Source: Rhodocyclaceae bacterium (GTDB lineage Bacteria > Pseudomonadota > Gammaproteobacteria > Burkholderiales > Rhodocyclaceae). From it: a stretch of DNA of 32,253 bases. The stretch spans positions 1-32,253 of the forward strand of contig JAEHDA010000141.1 in assembly GCA_016880655.1 (NCBI GenBank). Reading direction: 5' to 3'. A model generated the notes under the pieces. It was given only the letters and a program-made list of their open reading frames with translations, had not been told where the DNA came from and searched no databases. Every line of letters begins with the position of its first letter. Position 1 is the stretch's first letter. Made by a program: the position numbers and the translations under genes. Below, in pieces: positions 10,176 through 19,368 of this stretch.

Positions 10176-10750
10176 GTGCAGTCCTTGTCGTGGGTCCGCC
10201 GTGCGGCGCGCTGGCGCCAGGCATGAACGAGATGAAGGCGCCAGGCGAAACGCGTGGCGAAGTAACCGATGACTGCGAGCAGTGTTGCCAACAGCACGAG
10301 GCCGATGGCCAGGGGCTTGCCGAGTTGAGTGATCCATTCGATCAGCAACGCGATCCAGGCCAGCAGTCCTCCATCGCCATAGTCCGGTGGCGCGACGAAG
10401 TGCCCCCCGGAGTCGGCACCCAGCAAGTTGAGCGAGAACTTGCCGAGCTCGAAAGCGATTACATAGAGCGGCACGATGGTCAGCGGATTGGTGTAGAGCG
10501 TGGTCACCAGCGCGAGCGGCAGATTGACCTTGAAGGCGACGGCACTGACGGCTGCGCCCAGCATCTGGAACGGGCCCGGAATGAGCCCACAAAAGAGCCC
10601 CGTGGCAACCGCACCCGCGGCAGAGTGACGGTTCAGGTGCCAGAGGCGGGGGTGCAGCAGCGTCGATTGGAAGGGCGCCAGCCACCGGTTGGTACGAATT
10701 GCCTCATGGTCGGGCAGGATTTTCCGCAGGCGCTTGCGCATCAACGACAT
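10172..10750 (-). CDS. DUF2062-domain membrane protein
   Basis: [58 protein letters not shown]; start uncertain (ORF extends to 10786). Confidence 0.85.
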   Translation of the reverse strand: MSLMRKRLRKILPDHEAIRTNRWLAPFQSTLLHPRLWHLNRHSAAGAVATGLFCGLIPGPFQMLGAAVSAVAFKVNLPLALVTTLYTNPLTIVPLYVIAFELGKFSLNLLGADSGGHFVAPPDYGDGGLLAWIALLIEWITQLGKPLAIGLVLLATLLAVIGYFATRFAWRLHLVHAWRQRAARRTHDKDCT

Positions 10751-10803
10751 TCTAGCGGAAGGCCGTTTGCGGAGAATCCGGGGCATAATGCCACCCTATT
10801 ACT

Positions 10804-12684
10804 ATGGTTATGGCGATGCTGAAGTCCAATAATCGGGCGCGGACCACGCTGGTGTTCGCCGGCTTGGTGTTCATCCTGCTGGCGGCCATCGTTGCCACTG
10901 CGCTCTATTCCTTCCGTGAATTCTCGTTGCTCGGCGCCAAGGAGCGGGCACGGATGGCGGCGGAAATCGTTCGCGTCAGCCTCACCGAGGCCATGGCCAA
11001 CGGTACCATCGACAAGCGTGCCCAGCTGCTCGGCCGTGTCGCCCATGGCGCGGGACTGCGCGAAGTACGCGTCGTGCGGGGCCGCGGGGTGGTCCGCCAG
11101 TTCGGCGAGGGCATGGAGGGGGAAGGCGGCCGCGACGAAATCGACCAGGCAGTCCTCGCCCGCGGCTTGCCGGAGTACGTGATCGCCGACGACCGCGAAG
11201 GCCCGATGCTGCGGGCGACCATTCCCTACGTTGCCGAACGCGGCAGCCAGCCGGCCTGCCTACAGTGCCACCAGGTCGCCGAGGGCGAGGTGCTCGGCGC
11301 CGTTACCATCAGGATCTCGCTAGCCGAGACGCGGGATCTGGCGCTCAAATGGGTGTTCGTCCTGGTGGGCATCGCGGGTTTCTTTGCGATCGCCGCGCTC
11401 TACTTCATGCGTCGCCAGTACCAGCCGATGGCCGAGGTTGCGCTGAACGTGGAGACCGCCGTGATCCGCGCCACCGGCGGTGATTTCGGGATGCGCCTGC
11501 CGGTGCCGAGCGACGGGGCTGCCCGCGACATTGCCGCGGGCGTCAACCGGCTGATGGAGACGCTCGGCATGGGCATCAACGTCATCAACGCCAAGGTCGA
11601 ACAGTTGATGGCCTACGATCTGCCGCGCAGCAGCAACATGTTGCTATCGACGCTGGAGATGGTCGAGGGGCTGGTGGATGCCAGCCGCTTCAAGCAGGCG
11701 ATCGAAGAGGACGAAACCAAGCAGCAGATCTACGAGCGCCTGGCGCGTGTCATTCGCGATGTCTTCGACATTAATCAGTTCTCGATCTATGAGGTGGCCA
11801 ACAGCAAGAACCACATGCGCGCCGTCGCGGTGGACGGGGTAACCGACGCCGAACCGCACTGGTGCGACCAGGAAATCCTGGTGCGCGCCAATGCCTGTCG
11901 GGCCCGCCGCACGGGCCATACGGTCGACGGCATCCTCGAACCGCTCGTCTGCTCCATGTTCAAGGGCGATGCGGACGACTCAGGGATCCGGCACGTCTGC
12001 CTGCCGATGCTGCAATCCGGCAATGCCGGGTGTGTCGTGCAACTGGTTGCCACTCCCGATACGGCCCAACTGGTGCGGGCGCTGGTGCCTTTCCTGCGCG
12101 TCTATCTGCGCGAGACCGCGCCGGTGCTGGAAGCCAAGCGCCTGATGGACAGCCTGCGCGAATCCAGCTTGCAGGATGCCATGACCGGACTCTACAACCG
12201 GCGCTTCATCGAAGCCTACGTCGAAACGCTTCAGGCTTCGGTGATTCGCAAGGGAACGCACCTGGCCGTGCTGATGTTCGACGTCGATCACTTCAAGGCG
12301 GTCAATGACACTTACGGCCACGATGCCGGCGACAAGGTGCTGGTGGCCGTGGCGGGCGTGCTCAAGGAGACGCTGCGCAAGTCCGACATTCTGGTCCGCT
12401 ACGGCGGCGAGGAATTCCTCGCCTTCCTCGTCGATTCGACGGTCGATGGCGGCATGATCGCCGCGGAGAAGGTGCGGGCGGCCGTCGAGGCGCGCAAGAT
12501 CGCCTTGCCGGGCGGGACGTTGCAGAAGACCATTTCGATCGGCGTCGCCGATTTCCCCGGCGACAGCGGCGACTTCTGGGAGGCGGTCAAGTTCGCCGAC
12601 ACGGCGCTCTATACGGCCAAGGAACGCGGCCGTAACCGCGTGGTGCGGTTTACCCCGGACCTCTGGCAGGCCAACGGCAAGTAA
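10804..12684 (+). CDS. Membrane-anchored diguanylate cyclase with periplasmic CxxCH sensor domain, HAMP-like linker, GAF-like region and GGDEF domain
   Basis: TM at the N-terminus, PACLQCHQVAEGEVLGAVTI, second TM, MTGLYNRRF...FDVDHFKAVNDTYGHDAGDKVL...VRYGGEEFLAFLV. Confidence 0.92.
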   Translation: MVMAMLKSNNRARTTLVFAGLVFILLAAIVATALYSFREFSLLGAKERARMAAEIVRVSLTEAMANGTIDKRAQLLGRVAHGAGLREVRVVRGRGVVRQFGEGMEGEGGRDEIDQAVLARGLPEYVIADDREGPMLRATIPYVAERGSQPACLQCHQVAEGEVLGAVTIRISLAETRDLALKWVFVLVGIAGFFAIAALYFMRRQYQPMAEVALNVETAVIRATGGDFGMRLPVPSDGAARDIAAGVNRLMETLGMGINVINAKVEQLMAYDLPRSSNMLLSTLEMVEGLVDASRFKQAIEEDETKQQIYERLARVIRDVFDINQFSIYEVANSKNHMRAVAVDGVTDAEPHWCDQEILVRANACRARRTGHTVDGILEPLVCSMFKGDADDSGIRHVCLPMLQSGNAGCVVQLVATPDTAQLVRALVPFLRVYLRETAPVLEAKRLMDSLRESSLQDAMTGLYNRRFIEAYVETLQASVIRKGTHLAVLMFDVDHFKAVNDTYGHDAGDKVLVAVAGVLKETLRKSDILVRYGGEEFLAFLVDSTVDGGMIAAEKVRAAVEARKIALPGGTLQKTISIGVADFPGDSGDFWEAVKFADTALYTAKERGRNRVVRFTPDLWQANGK

Positions 12685-12694
12685 TCCGGGCGGC

Positions 12695-12711
12695 TCCTGC
12701 ATAATGCAGGA
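12695..12711. repeat. Palindrome TCCTGCAT-A-ATGCAGGA in front of comEC
   Basis: Perfect 8-bp arms around one A; contains -10-like CATAAT; 3 bp from the comEC ATG. Confidence 0.6.
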
Positions 12712-12714
12712 AGC

Positions 12715-15054
12715 ATGAAGCCCGCCATCCTGTCGTTCGCCGCCGGCCTCGCCTGGCTCCAGTTGCAATCCGCGCTGCCCGCTGGCGGGACGCTGGCGAT
12801 GCTGGCTGTCGCCGGATTGTGCCTGTTGGCGGCAAGTCGATGGCTGGGAATTGCAGCCCCGATTGCGGTGGTCGCGGCCGCCTTTGTGCTCGGCGTGAGC
12901 TGGGGTGGCTGGCGGGCGCAGCACCGCCTTGCCGACGCGCTCCCGGAAGCCAGCGAGGGACGCGATATCGAGGTCGTCGGCATCGTGGCTCGCCTGCCGC
13001 AGGCCTTCGAGCGCGGCTTGCGCTTCGAGTTCGATGTCGAGCATGCCGCGCTCGCGGTGCCCTCGCGAATATCGCTGGCCTGGTACCGGGGCTGGCGTGT
13101 TCAGGATGACGACGATTTTCACGCCGCCCCTGTCGTGGCGGCGGGCGAACGATGGCGCCTGACGGTACGGTTGAAACGTCCGCACGGTAATTCCAACCCG
13201 CACGGTTTCGACTATGAGGCGTGGCTGTTCGAGCGCGACATCCGAGCCACGGGCTACGTACGCAAAGCCGAGCGCAACGCGCGTCTCGATGAACTGGTCG
13301 CGGCACCCGGCTATCTGGTTGAGCGCTTGCGCCAACGGATTCGCGACCGATTCCAGGACGCGCTGGCCGACGCCCCGCACGCCGGGATACTTGTCGCGCT
13401 GGCCATCGGCGATCAACAGGCGATCGATCCGTCCTACTGGCGGACCTTTGCGCGCACGGGCGTGACGCACCTGCTCAGCGTTTCGGGCCTTCATGTGACC
13501 ATGGTGGCCGGCCTGGCCGCCTGGCTGGCCGGCTGGGTCTGGCGGCGCTTGCCGTGGCTGGTGCTGCGCCTGCCGGTGCAGAAGGCGGGCGCAGCAGCCG
13601 GTTTCATCGCGGCATTTACCTACGCCCTGCTGGCCGGCTTCGAGGTGCCGGCCCAGCGTACGCTCTACATGCTGACAATTGTCGCCCTGGCCCTGTGGAC
13701 CGGCCGCAGCACCGCGGTCGGTCGCGTGCTGGCGCTGGCGCTTCTGTTCGTTCTGCTGCTCGATCCGTGGGCGGTCCTTGCGGCGGGCTTCTGGCTTTCG
13801 TTCGGCGCGGTCGGCCTGCTGTTCTACATCGGCGCCGGACGTTTGCGGGAAGGCCATTGGCTGGCCGCGTGGGGGAGGGCGCAATGGGCCGTCACCATCG
13901 GCATGATCCCGGCGCTGCTGGCCTTGTTCCAACAGTTCTCGCTGGTGTCGCCGTTGGCGAACGCAATCGCCATCCCGTTGGTCAGCCTGGTGGTGACGCC
14001 GTTGGCGCTGGTCGGCACCCTGCCGTTCACCGAGCCGTTGCTGTGGCTGGCCCACTGGCTGGCCACGGTGCTGATGCGCCTGCTCGAATGGCTTGCCGCA
14101 TCCGATTGGGCCGTCTGGCAGCAGCAGGCGCCGCCCGGGTGGGCGGTATTGCTGGGCACGCTCGGTGTCGGCTGGCTGCTGCTGCCGCGGGGCTTCCCGG
14201 CGCGCTGGCTGGGCGCGATCGCCATGCTGCCACTGGCGCTGGTGCCGATTCCGCGCCCGCCCGCAGGCGAGGTGATGGTGAGGATGCTCGACGTCGGCCA
14301 GGGGCTGGCGGTGCACGTACAGACGGCCAATCACGACCTGCTCTACGATGCCGGACCGGCCTATTCGGCCGATGCCAATGCCGGCGATCGCGTCATCGTG
14401 CCGTATTTGCGCGCGGTCGGCGTGAGACGGCTCGACACGGTGATGATCAGTCATCAGGACAAGGATCACGAGGGCGGTGCCTCGGTAGTGCTGGCATCGA
14501 TTCCGACGTCATTGCTGACGAGTTCGCTGCCGGAAACGCATCCGCTGCGGGCGCTGCCCGTGTCGTATCGGCGTTGTCAGGACGGGCAGGAATGGGAATG
14601 GGATGGGGTGCGCTTCGAGATCCTGCATCCGGCCGAAGCGGACTACCAACGCGTTGCGAAGAGCAACAATCTTTCCTGCGTGCTCAGGATATCGAGCGCG
14701 TCCGGTTCGACGTTGCTGACGGGCGACATCGAGGCGAAGACCGAAGCGGAACTGCTGACGCGGCACGGCGCCGACCTTGCGGCGGATGTGCTGACTCCGC
14801 CGCATCACGGCAGCCGCAGCTCTTCAACGGCCGACTTCATATTCGGCGTGTCGCCACGGCTGACTTTGGTGTCGGCCGGCTACCGCAATCGTTTCGGCCA
14901 TCCTGCGGCCGAGGTGGTGGACCGTTACGCGGCGGTGGGCATCGAAATGCGCCGCACCGATCGCGAAGGTGCGCTGACGCTGCGGATCGGGCCCAGCGGC
15001 ATCGCGGCGGAGTCCGAGCGCGAGTTGCGCCGTCGCTACTGGCATGGTGCCTGA
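12715..15054 (+). CDS. comEC: DNA internalization-related competence protein ComEC/Rec2
   Basis: 779 aa; THLLSVSGLHVTMVAGLAAWLAGW, MLDVGQGLAVHVQTANHDLLYDAGP, ISHQDKDHEGG, LTPPHHGSRSSS (metallo-beta-lactamase-like domain). Confidence 0.95.
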   Translation: MKPAILSFAAGLAWLQLQSALPAGGTLAMLAVAGLCLLAASRWLGIAAPIAVVAAAFVLGVSWGGWRAQHRLADALPEASEGRDIEVVGIVARLPQAFERGLRFEFDVEHAALAVPSRISLAWYRGWRVQDDDDFHAAPVVAAGERWRLTVRLKRPHGNSNPHGFDYEAWLFERDIRATGYVRKAERNARLDELVAAPGYLVERLRQRIRDRFQDALADAPHAGILVALAIGDQQAIDPSYWRTFARTGVTHLLSVSGLHVTMVAGLAAWLAGWVWRRLPWLVLRLPVQKAGAAAGFIAAFTYALLAGFEVPAQRTLYMLTIVALALWTGRSTAVGRVLALALLFVLLLDPWAVLAAGFWLSFGAVGLLFYIGAGRLREGHWLAAWGRAQWAVTIGMIPALLALFQQFSLVSPLANAIAIPLVSLVVTPLALVGTLPFTEPLLWLAHWLATVLMRLLEWLAASDWAVWQQQAPPGWAVLLGTLGVGWLLLPRGFPARWLGAIAMLPLALVPIPRPPAGEVMVRMLDVGQGLAVHVQTANHDLLYDAGPAYSADANAGDRVIVPYLRAVGVRRLDTVMISHQDKDHEGGASVVLASIPTSLLTSSLPETHPLRALPVSYRRCQDGQEWEWDGVRFEILHPAEADYQRVAKSNNLSCVLRISSASGSTLLTGDIEAKTEAELLTRHGADLAADVLTPPHHGSRSSSTADFIFGVSPRLTLVSAGYRNRFGHPAAEVVDRYAAVGIEMRRTDREGALTLRIGPSGIAAESERELRRRYWHGA

Positions 15055-15066
15055 TAGACTGGCCCC

Positions 15067-15924
15067 ATGATCGAAATGCGCCAGCGTACCGTTCAATGCC
15101 TCAGCCCGTCGGGCCTCCACGATATGGCCTATGTCGAGTGGGGCGATGAAGACAACCCGCGCGTGCTGGTCTGCGCACATGGCCTTACGCGCTGCGGGCG
15201 CGACTTCGATTTCCTCGCTCATGTGATGGCTGACCACTACCGCGTGGTTTGTCCGGACGTGGTCGGTCGCGGCCGCAGTGCCTGGCTGCGCGACAAGCAC
15301 CATTACACGGTCCCGCAGTACTGCGCCGACATGGTGACGCTGCTGGCGCGGCTGGACGCGAAGACCGTGCATTGGATCGGTACTTCGATGGGCGGCCTGA
15401 TCGGCATGGCGCTGGCGGCGCAGGAAGGTACGCCGATCTCGCGACTGGTCCTGAACGACGTCGGTCCGGTTGTCACCGCTGCCTCCATCGTCCGCATCAG
15501 CGAGTACCTCGGCAAGGCGCCGCGCTTCGCTTCGATGGAGCAGGCGGAGGCATTCGTCCGGGTCGTCTCGGCGCCGTTCGGCGCGCTGACCGACGCAGAG
15601 TGGCGGCACCTGACGGTCCACACGCTGCGGCCCATGGCGGACGGCAGTTTTGCCATGGCCTACGATCCGGGCATCGCCGAGCCCTTCCGGCAGGCCATGG
15701 GTGAGGGCAAGAATGTCGAGCTCTGGCCGGTCTACGACGCCGTGAAATGCCCGACCCTGTTGCTGCGCGGTGCCCAGTCCGATCTGCTGACCGCCGCTAC
15801 CGCCCGGCAAATGACCGAGCGGGGGCCGCGCGCGCGACTGGTCGAGATTCCGAACGTCGGCCACGCGCCGATGTTGATGGCAGCCGACCAGATCGCGATC
15901 GTGCGCGACCACCTTCTGGGTTAG
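15067..15924 (+). CDS. Alpha/beta hydrolase
   Basis: VCAHGLTRCGRDFD, WIGTSMGGLIGMALA nucleophile elbow, C-terminal His in VGHAPML. Confidence 0.9.
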   Translation: MIEMRQRTVQCLSPSGLHDMAYVEWGDEDNPRVLVCAHGLTRCGRDFDFLAHVMADHYRVVCPDVVGRGRSAWLRDKHHYTVPQYCADMVTLLARLDAKTVHWIGTSMGGLIGMALAAQEGTPISRLVLNDVGPVVTAASIVRISEYLGKAPRFASMEQAEAFVRVVSAPFGALTDAEWRHLTVHTLRPMADGSFAMAYDPGIAEPFRQAMGEGKNVELWPVYDAVKCPTLLLRGAQSDLLTAATARQMTERGPRARLVEIPNVGHAPMLMAADQIAIVRDHLLG

Positions 15925-15927
15925 AAT
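15922..15927 (+). promoter_or_regulatory. Candidate -10 element (TAGAAT) for the SRP RNA
   Basis: TAGAAT ends about 6 nt before the predicted 4.5S RNA 5' end; overlaps the TAG stop of the hydrolase; no good -35 seen. Confidence 0.55.
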
Positions 15928-15932
15928 GCGCC

Positions 15933-16034
15933 GTGGCGGGTCTCCCCGCATTGTGGCGCGGTGAACCTGGTCAGGTCCGGAAGGAAGCAGCCACAGCCGA
16001 TGTCCGCAAGTGCCGGGGGTCAGGCTCGCCACCC
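15933..16034 (+). ncRNA. ffs: Signal recognition particle RNA, small bacterial type (4.5S)
   Basis: GGTGAACCTGGTCAGGTCCGGAAGGAAGCAGCCACAGCCG...GTGCCGGGGGTCAGG; terminal pairing GTGGCGGG / CTCGCCAC. Confidence 0.93.
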
Positions 16035-16146
16035 CACTCTCCTCCTGTAGCAATATCCCCTTACAAATCGGGGTATGCCGGACACAAGCCGGTTACGCGT
16101 TGGCGCTGAAATGACGCTGCCAACTTGGCATCAACAGGAGAGAAAG

Positions 16147-16686
16147 ATGAAATCCAGCACCAAGCTTTTCGCCGCCATCGCCGCCGCCGGCATCATGGGC
16201 GCGGGCGCGCTGGCAGTTGCCCAGCCTGGCGCCGTTGGTCCGGGCAACTGCGATGGCCGGATGGGCATGCGGCAGGCGAATTTCGATCCCGCTGCGCGTG
16301 TCGATCAACATCTGGCGCAACTCAAGGCCGATCTGAAGGTCACCGCAGCGCAGGAACCGCTCTGGCAAGCCTTCGCCGACAAAGCCAGGGCGGAAGCCGG
16401 CAAAGGCGTACGGGGCATGCGTGACAATGCACAGGATCTCAGCCTGAGCGCGCCCGAGCGCATGTCGCGCACGACCGACCTGATGAAACAGCGCGTGGCG
16501 GCGATGGAATCGGTGAACGGTTCCTTCACGCAACTCTATGACTCGCTGTCGGTCGACCAGAAGCGGGTTGCCGACATCCACGCTGCCCGCATGGGCCAGC
16601 GCGGGCCGATGGGTCGCAGGGGGCACATGGGACGTGGCGATCCGCAAGGGCCCGCAGCCGCCCCAGCGGCAGCGACCAAGGGCTGA
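16147..16686 (+). CDS. Spy/CpxP (LTXXQ) family periplasmic protein
   Basis: AGGAGAG RBS then ATG; signal peptide MKSSTKLFAAIAAAGIMGAGALAVAQ; helical body with LSVDQKRVADI; Met/Gly/Arg-rich tail. Confidence 0.82.
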   Translation: MKSSTKLFAAIAAAGIMGAGALAVAQPGAVGPGNCDGRMGMRQANFDPAARVDQHLAQLKADLKVTAAQEPLWQAFADKARAEAGKGVRGMRDNAQDLSLSAPERMSRTTDLMKQRVAAMESVNGSFTQLYDSLSVDQKRVADIHAARMGQRGPMGRRGHMGRGDPQGPAAAPAAATKG

Positions 16687-16707
16687 TTCTGCTGCGTCGA
16701 CCCGATG

Positions 16708-16739
16708 AACGGGGCGCTTCCTGACGGGGCGCCCCGTTT
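16708..16739 (+). terminator. Rho-independent-like terminator AACGGGGCGC..GCGCCCCGTTT
   Basis: Perfect GC-rich stem followed by a short T run, between the spy-like gene and dnaX. Confidence 0.75.
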
Positions 16740-16744
16740 GCTTT

Positions 16745-16752
16745 GCTAGAAT
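16745..16752 (+). promoter_or_regulatory. Candidate extended -10 promoter (TGCTAGAAT) for dnaX
   Basis: TG-n-TAGAAT, 6 nt upstream of the dnaX ATG, directly after the terminator. Confidence 0.5.
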
Positions 16753-16758
16753 CCGGCC

Positions 16759-18300
16759 ATGAGCTATCAGGTTCTCGCCCGCAAGTGGCGCCCGAAGTCT
16801 TTCGCCACGCTGGTGGGGCAGGAGCATGTCGTCAAAGCCTTGACGCATGCGCTGGAACAGCAGCGGCTGCATCATGCCTACCTCTTTACCGGCACGCGCG
16901 GCGTCGGCAAGACCACGCTGGCGCGCATCGTCGCCAAGGCGCTCAACTGTGAAACCGGCATCACGGCGACACCCTGCGGCACCTGTTCTTCCTGCACCGA
17001 GATCGACGGCGGCCGCTTCGTCGATTACATCGAGCTCGACGCGGCCTCCAACCGCGGCGTCGAGGACATGACCAGTCTGCTGGAAAAGGCGACCTACGCG
17101 CCGACGCGCGGCCGATTCAAGGTCTACGTGATCGACGAAGTGCACCAGCTTTCCGGCCACGCCTTCAACGCGATGCTGAAGACGCTCGAAGAGCCACCCG
17201 AGCATGTCAAGTTCATCCTCGCCACCACCGATCCGCAAAAGATTCCGGTGACGGTGCTTTCCCGCTGCCTGCAATTCAACCTCAAGCAGATGCCGCCCGG
17301 CCACATCATCGATCACCTGACCCACGTGCTCGGCGCGGAAGGCGTGCCGTTCGAGCCGGCCGCGCTGCGCCATCTGGCGAAAGCGGCGGCGGGGAGCATG
17401 CGCGATGCCCTGAGCCTGCTCGATCAGGCGATCGCCCACGGTGCCGGAAAGGTGGAGGAGGCCGACGTGCGCGACATGCTCGGCACCGTCGGCGACGATT
17501 ACCTGTACTCGATTCTGGACGGGCTGAAGACTGCCGACGTTCAGGTGATGCTGAATGTCGCCGACGCCATGGACGAGCGCAGCCTGTCCTTCGATTCTGC
17601 CTTGCAGGAATTAGCGACGCTACTCCACCGCATCGCGCTGGTGCAATTGGCGCCTCAGGCGCTGACTGACGATGCCGAGCGGGCGCGGCTGGCGCCTTAC
17701 GCGGCAGCCTTCGACGCTGAGTTCCTCCAGCTTTGTTACCAGATCGCCATCCACGGCCGCGACGAGATCGGGCTGGCGCCGGACGAATATGCCGGATTCG
17801 CGATGACCCTGCTGCGCTTGTTCGCCTTCCGGCCGGACGCGGGGGCGCCGCTCGCCGCAGCGCCTGCAAGGGCTCCGGTTTCCGCGCCGGCGCGCCCTGC
17901 GCCGGCAGCAGCTCCTGTTGTCCCCGACGACTGGCACGGTTTGGTCCTAAGCCTGCCCCTGTCGGGTTTGTCTCGACAGTTGGCTCAGCATTGCGAGCTG
18001 GTCGAGATGGGCGCGGCCCAAGTTACTTTGCGCCTGCCGCCGGTGCACAAGTCGCTGCTGAATACGAAGATTCCGCAGGACAAGCTACAGGAGGCGTTGC
18101 AGGCGCATTTGGGGCGGCCGGTGAAATTGAATATCGTGCTGGCCAAGGCTGAGAGCGAAACGCCCGCCGAGCGCACTCGGAATGAAAAGCGCGAGCGCCA
18201 GGAAAAGGCTGTTGCCGCCATCGAAGGTGACCAGTTCGTCCGCGATGTGATGGACATCTTCGATGCCAGCATCGACGAATCGACGATAAAACCAGTATGA
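16759..18300 (+). CDS. dnaX: DNA polymerase III subunit gamma/tau
   Basis: MSYQVLARKWRPKSFATLVGQEHVVKAL, LFTGTRGVGKTTLARI, CGTCSSCTEID, YVIDEVHQLSGHAFNAMLKTLEEPPEHVKFILATTDPQKIPVTVLSRCLQF. Confidence 0.97.
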   Translation: MSYQVLARKWRPKSFATLVGQEHVVKALTHALEQQRLHHAYLFTGTRGVGKTTLARIVAKALNCETGITATPCGTCSSCTEIDGGRFVDYIELDAASNRGVEDMTSLLEKATYAPTRGRFKVYVIDEVHQLSGHAFNAMLKTLEEPPEHVKFILATTDPQKIPVTVLSRCLQFNLKQMPPGHIIDHLTHVLGAEGVPFEPAALRHLAKAAAGSMRDALSLLDQAIAHGAGKVEEADVRDMLGTVGDDYLYSILDGLKTADVQVMLNVADAMDERSLSFDSALQELATLLHRIALVQLAPQALTDDAERARLAPYAAAFDAEFLQLCYQIAIHGRDEIGLAPDEYAGFAMTLLRLFAFRPDAGAPLAAAPARAPVSAPARPAPAAAPVVPDDWHGLVLSLPLSGLSRQLAQHCELVEMGAAQVTLRLPPVHKSLLNTKIPQDKLQEALQAHLGRPVKLNIVLAKAESETPAERTRNEKRERQEKAVAAIEGDQFVRDVMDIFDASIDESTIKPV

Positions 18301-18312
18301 GGAGTCACTGAA

Positions 18313-18639
18313 ATGTTCAACAAGGGCGGCATGGCCAACCTGATGAAGCAGGCCCAGCAGATGCAGCAGAACATGCTGAAGGCGCAGGAGGAACTGGCGA
18401 ACCTGGAGGTCGAGGGCCAGTCCGGCGCCGGCATGGTCAAGGTGGTGATGACGTGCAAACACGACATCAAGCGCGTTGCCATTGACCCTTCGGTAATGGA
18501 CGACAAGGAAATGCTGGAGGATCTGATCGCCGCGGCGGTCAATGACGCCAACCGGCGCGCCGAGCAGACGTCGCAGGAAAAGATGGGTGGATTCACCGCC
18601 GGCCTCAACCTGCCGCCCGGCATGAAGCTGCCTTTCTGA
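18313..18639 (+). CDS. YbaB/EbfC family nucleoid-associated protein
   Basis: 108 aa; [43 protein letters not shown]; between dnaX and recR. Confidence 0.96.
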   Translation: MFNKGGMANLMKQAQQMQQNMLKAQEELANLEVEGQSGAGMVKVVMTCKHDIKRVAIDPSVMDDKEMLEDLIAAAVNDANRRAEQTSQEKMGGFTAGLNLPPGMKLPF

Positions 18640-19235
18640 TGACTCAGCCGTCCAGCCTCGACGAACTGATCGAGGCATTACGCTGTTTGCCGGGAGTAGG
18701 CCCCAAGTCAGCGCAGCGTATGGCGTATTACCTGCTTCAGCGGGATCCGCGCGGCGCGGAAAGGCTGTCGGCCGCACTCGATCACGCGCTCAAGACGTTG
18801 CGTCGCTGTAACCGCTGCAACACGTTCACCGAAGACGAGGTCTGCGACCGCTGCCGCTCGCCTCGGCGCGACTCGTCGCTGCTGTGCGTGGTGGAGATGC
18901 CCGTCGATCTCAACACCATGGAGCAGACGCATGCCTTCAATGGCCTTTACTACGTGCTGATGGGGCACCTAAGCCCGTTGGACGGTGTCGGACCGAAGGA
19001 ACTCGGGTTCGACCGGCTACTGGCGCGGGCGACCGATGGCATCGTGAGGGAAGTGGTATTGGCGACCAATTTCACCAACGAGGGCGAGGCGACGGCGCAC
19101 TACATATCAGAAATGCTGCACCCTCGCGGTCTCAAGATCAGCCGCATCGCCCGCGGCCTGCCGGTCGGGGGCGAACTGGAGTATTCCGACGCCGCAACCG
19201 TCGCGCAGGCCTTGATGGAGCGGCGCGACTACTGA
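18639..19235 (+). CDS. recR: Recombination protein RecR
   Basis: [27 protein letters not shown], zinc finger [28 protein letters not shown] region. Confidence 0.97.
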   Translation: MTQPSSLDELIEALRCLPGVGPKSAQRMAYYLLQRDPRGAERLSAALDHALKTLRRCNRCNTFTEDEVCDRCRSPRRDSSLLCVVEMPVDLNTMEQTHAFNGLYYVLMGHLSPLDGVGPKELGFDRLLARATDGIVREVVLATNFTNEGEATAHYISEMLHPRGLKISRIARGLPVGGELEYSDAATVAQALMERRDY

Positions 19236-19316
19236 TTCGACGCCTGCGCACCGGTATGGTGCGTGACATCCATCAGTTTTCGCTGATTCGGGCTTTAATC
19301 GTCTTTCCAAGTTCGG

Positions 19317-19322
19317 TATAAT
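19317..19322 (+). promoter_or_regulatory. Candidate -10 element TATAAT upstream of petABC
   Basis: Consensus TATAAT 46 nt before the petA ATG; the -35 (TTTAAT, 17-bp spacer) is weak. Confidence 0.5.
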
Positions 19323-19368
19323 CCTGCGGTTTTACGGATTTGCCTTCTCCGTCTTCTGGGATAACGCC

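Noticed and set aside
11980-14469. 829-aa minus-strand ORF opposite the cyclase and comEC
   Set aside because: Antisense shadow; low-complexity R/Q/H/G composition, while the plus-strand products have clear family motifs
16759-18300. Programmed -1 frameshift in dnaX to make gamma
   Set aside because: I found no A-AAA-AAG-type slippery heptamer in the gene; only the full-length frame is supported
19244-19262. CGCACC-ggtat-GGTGCG hairpin after recR
   Set aside because: Only about 6 bp and no T run; too weak to call a terminator
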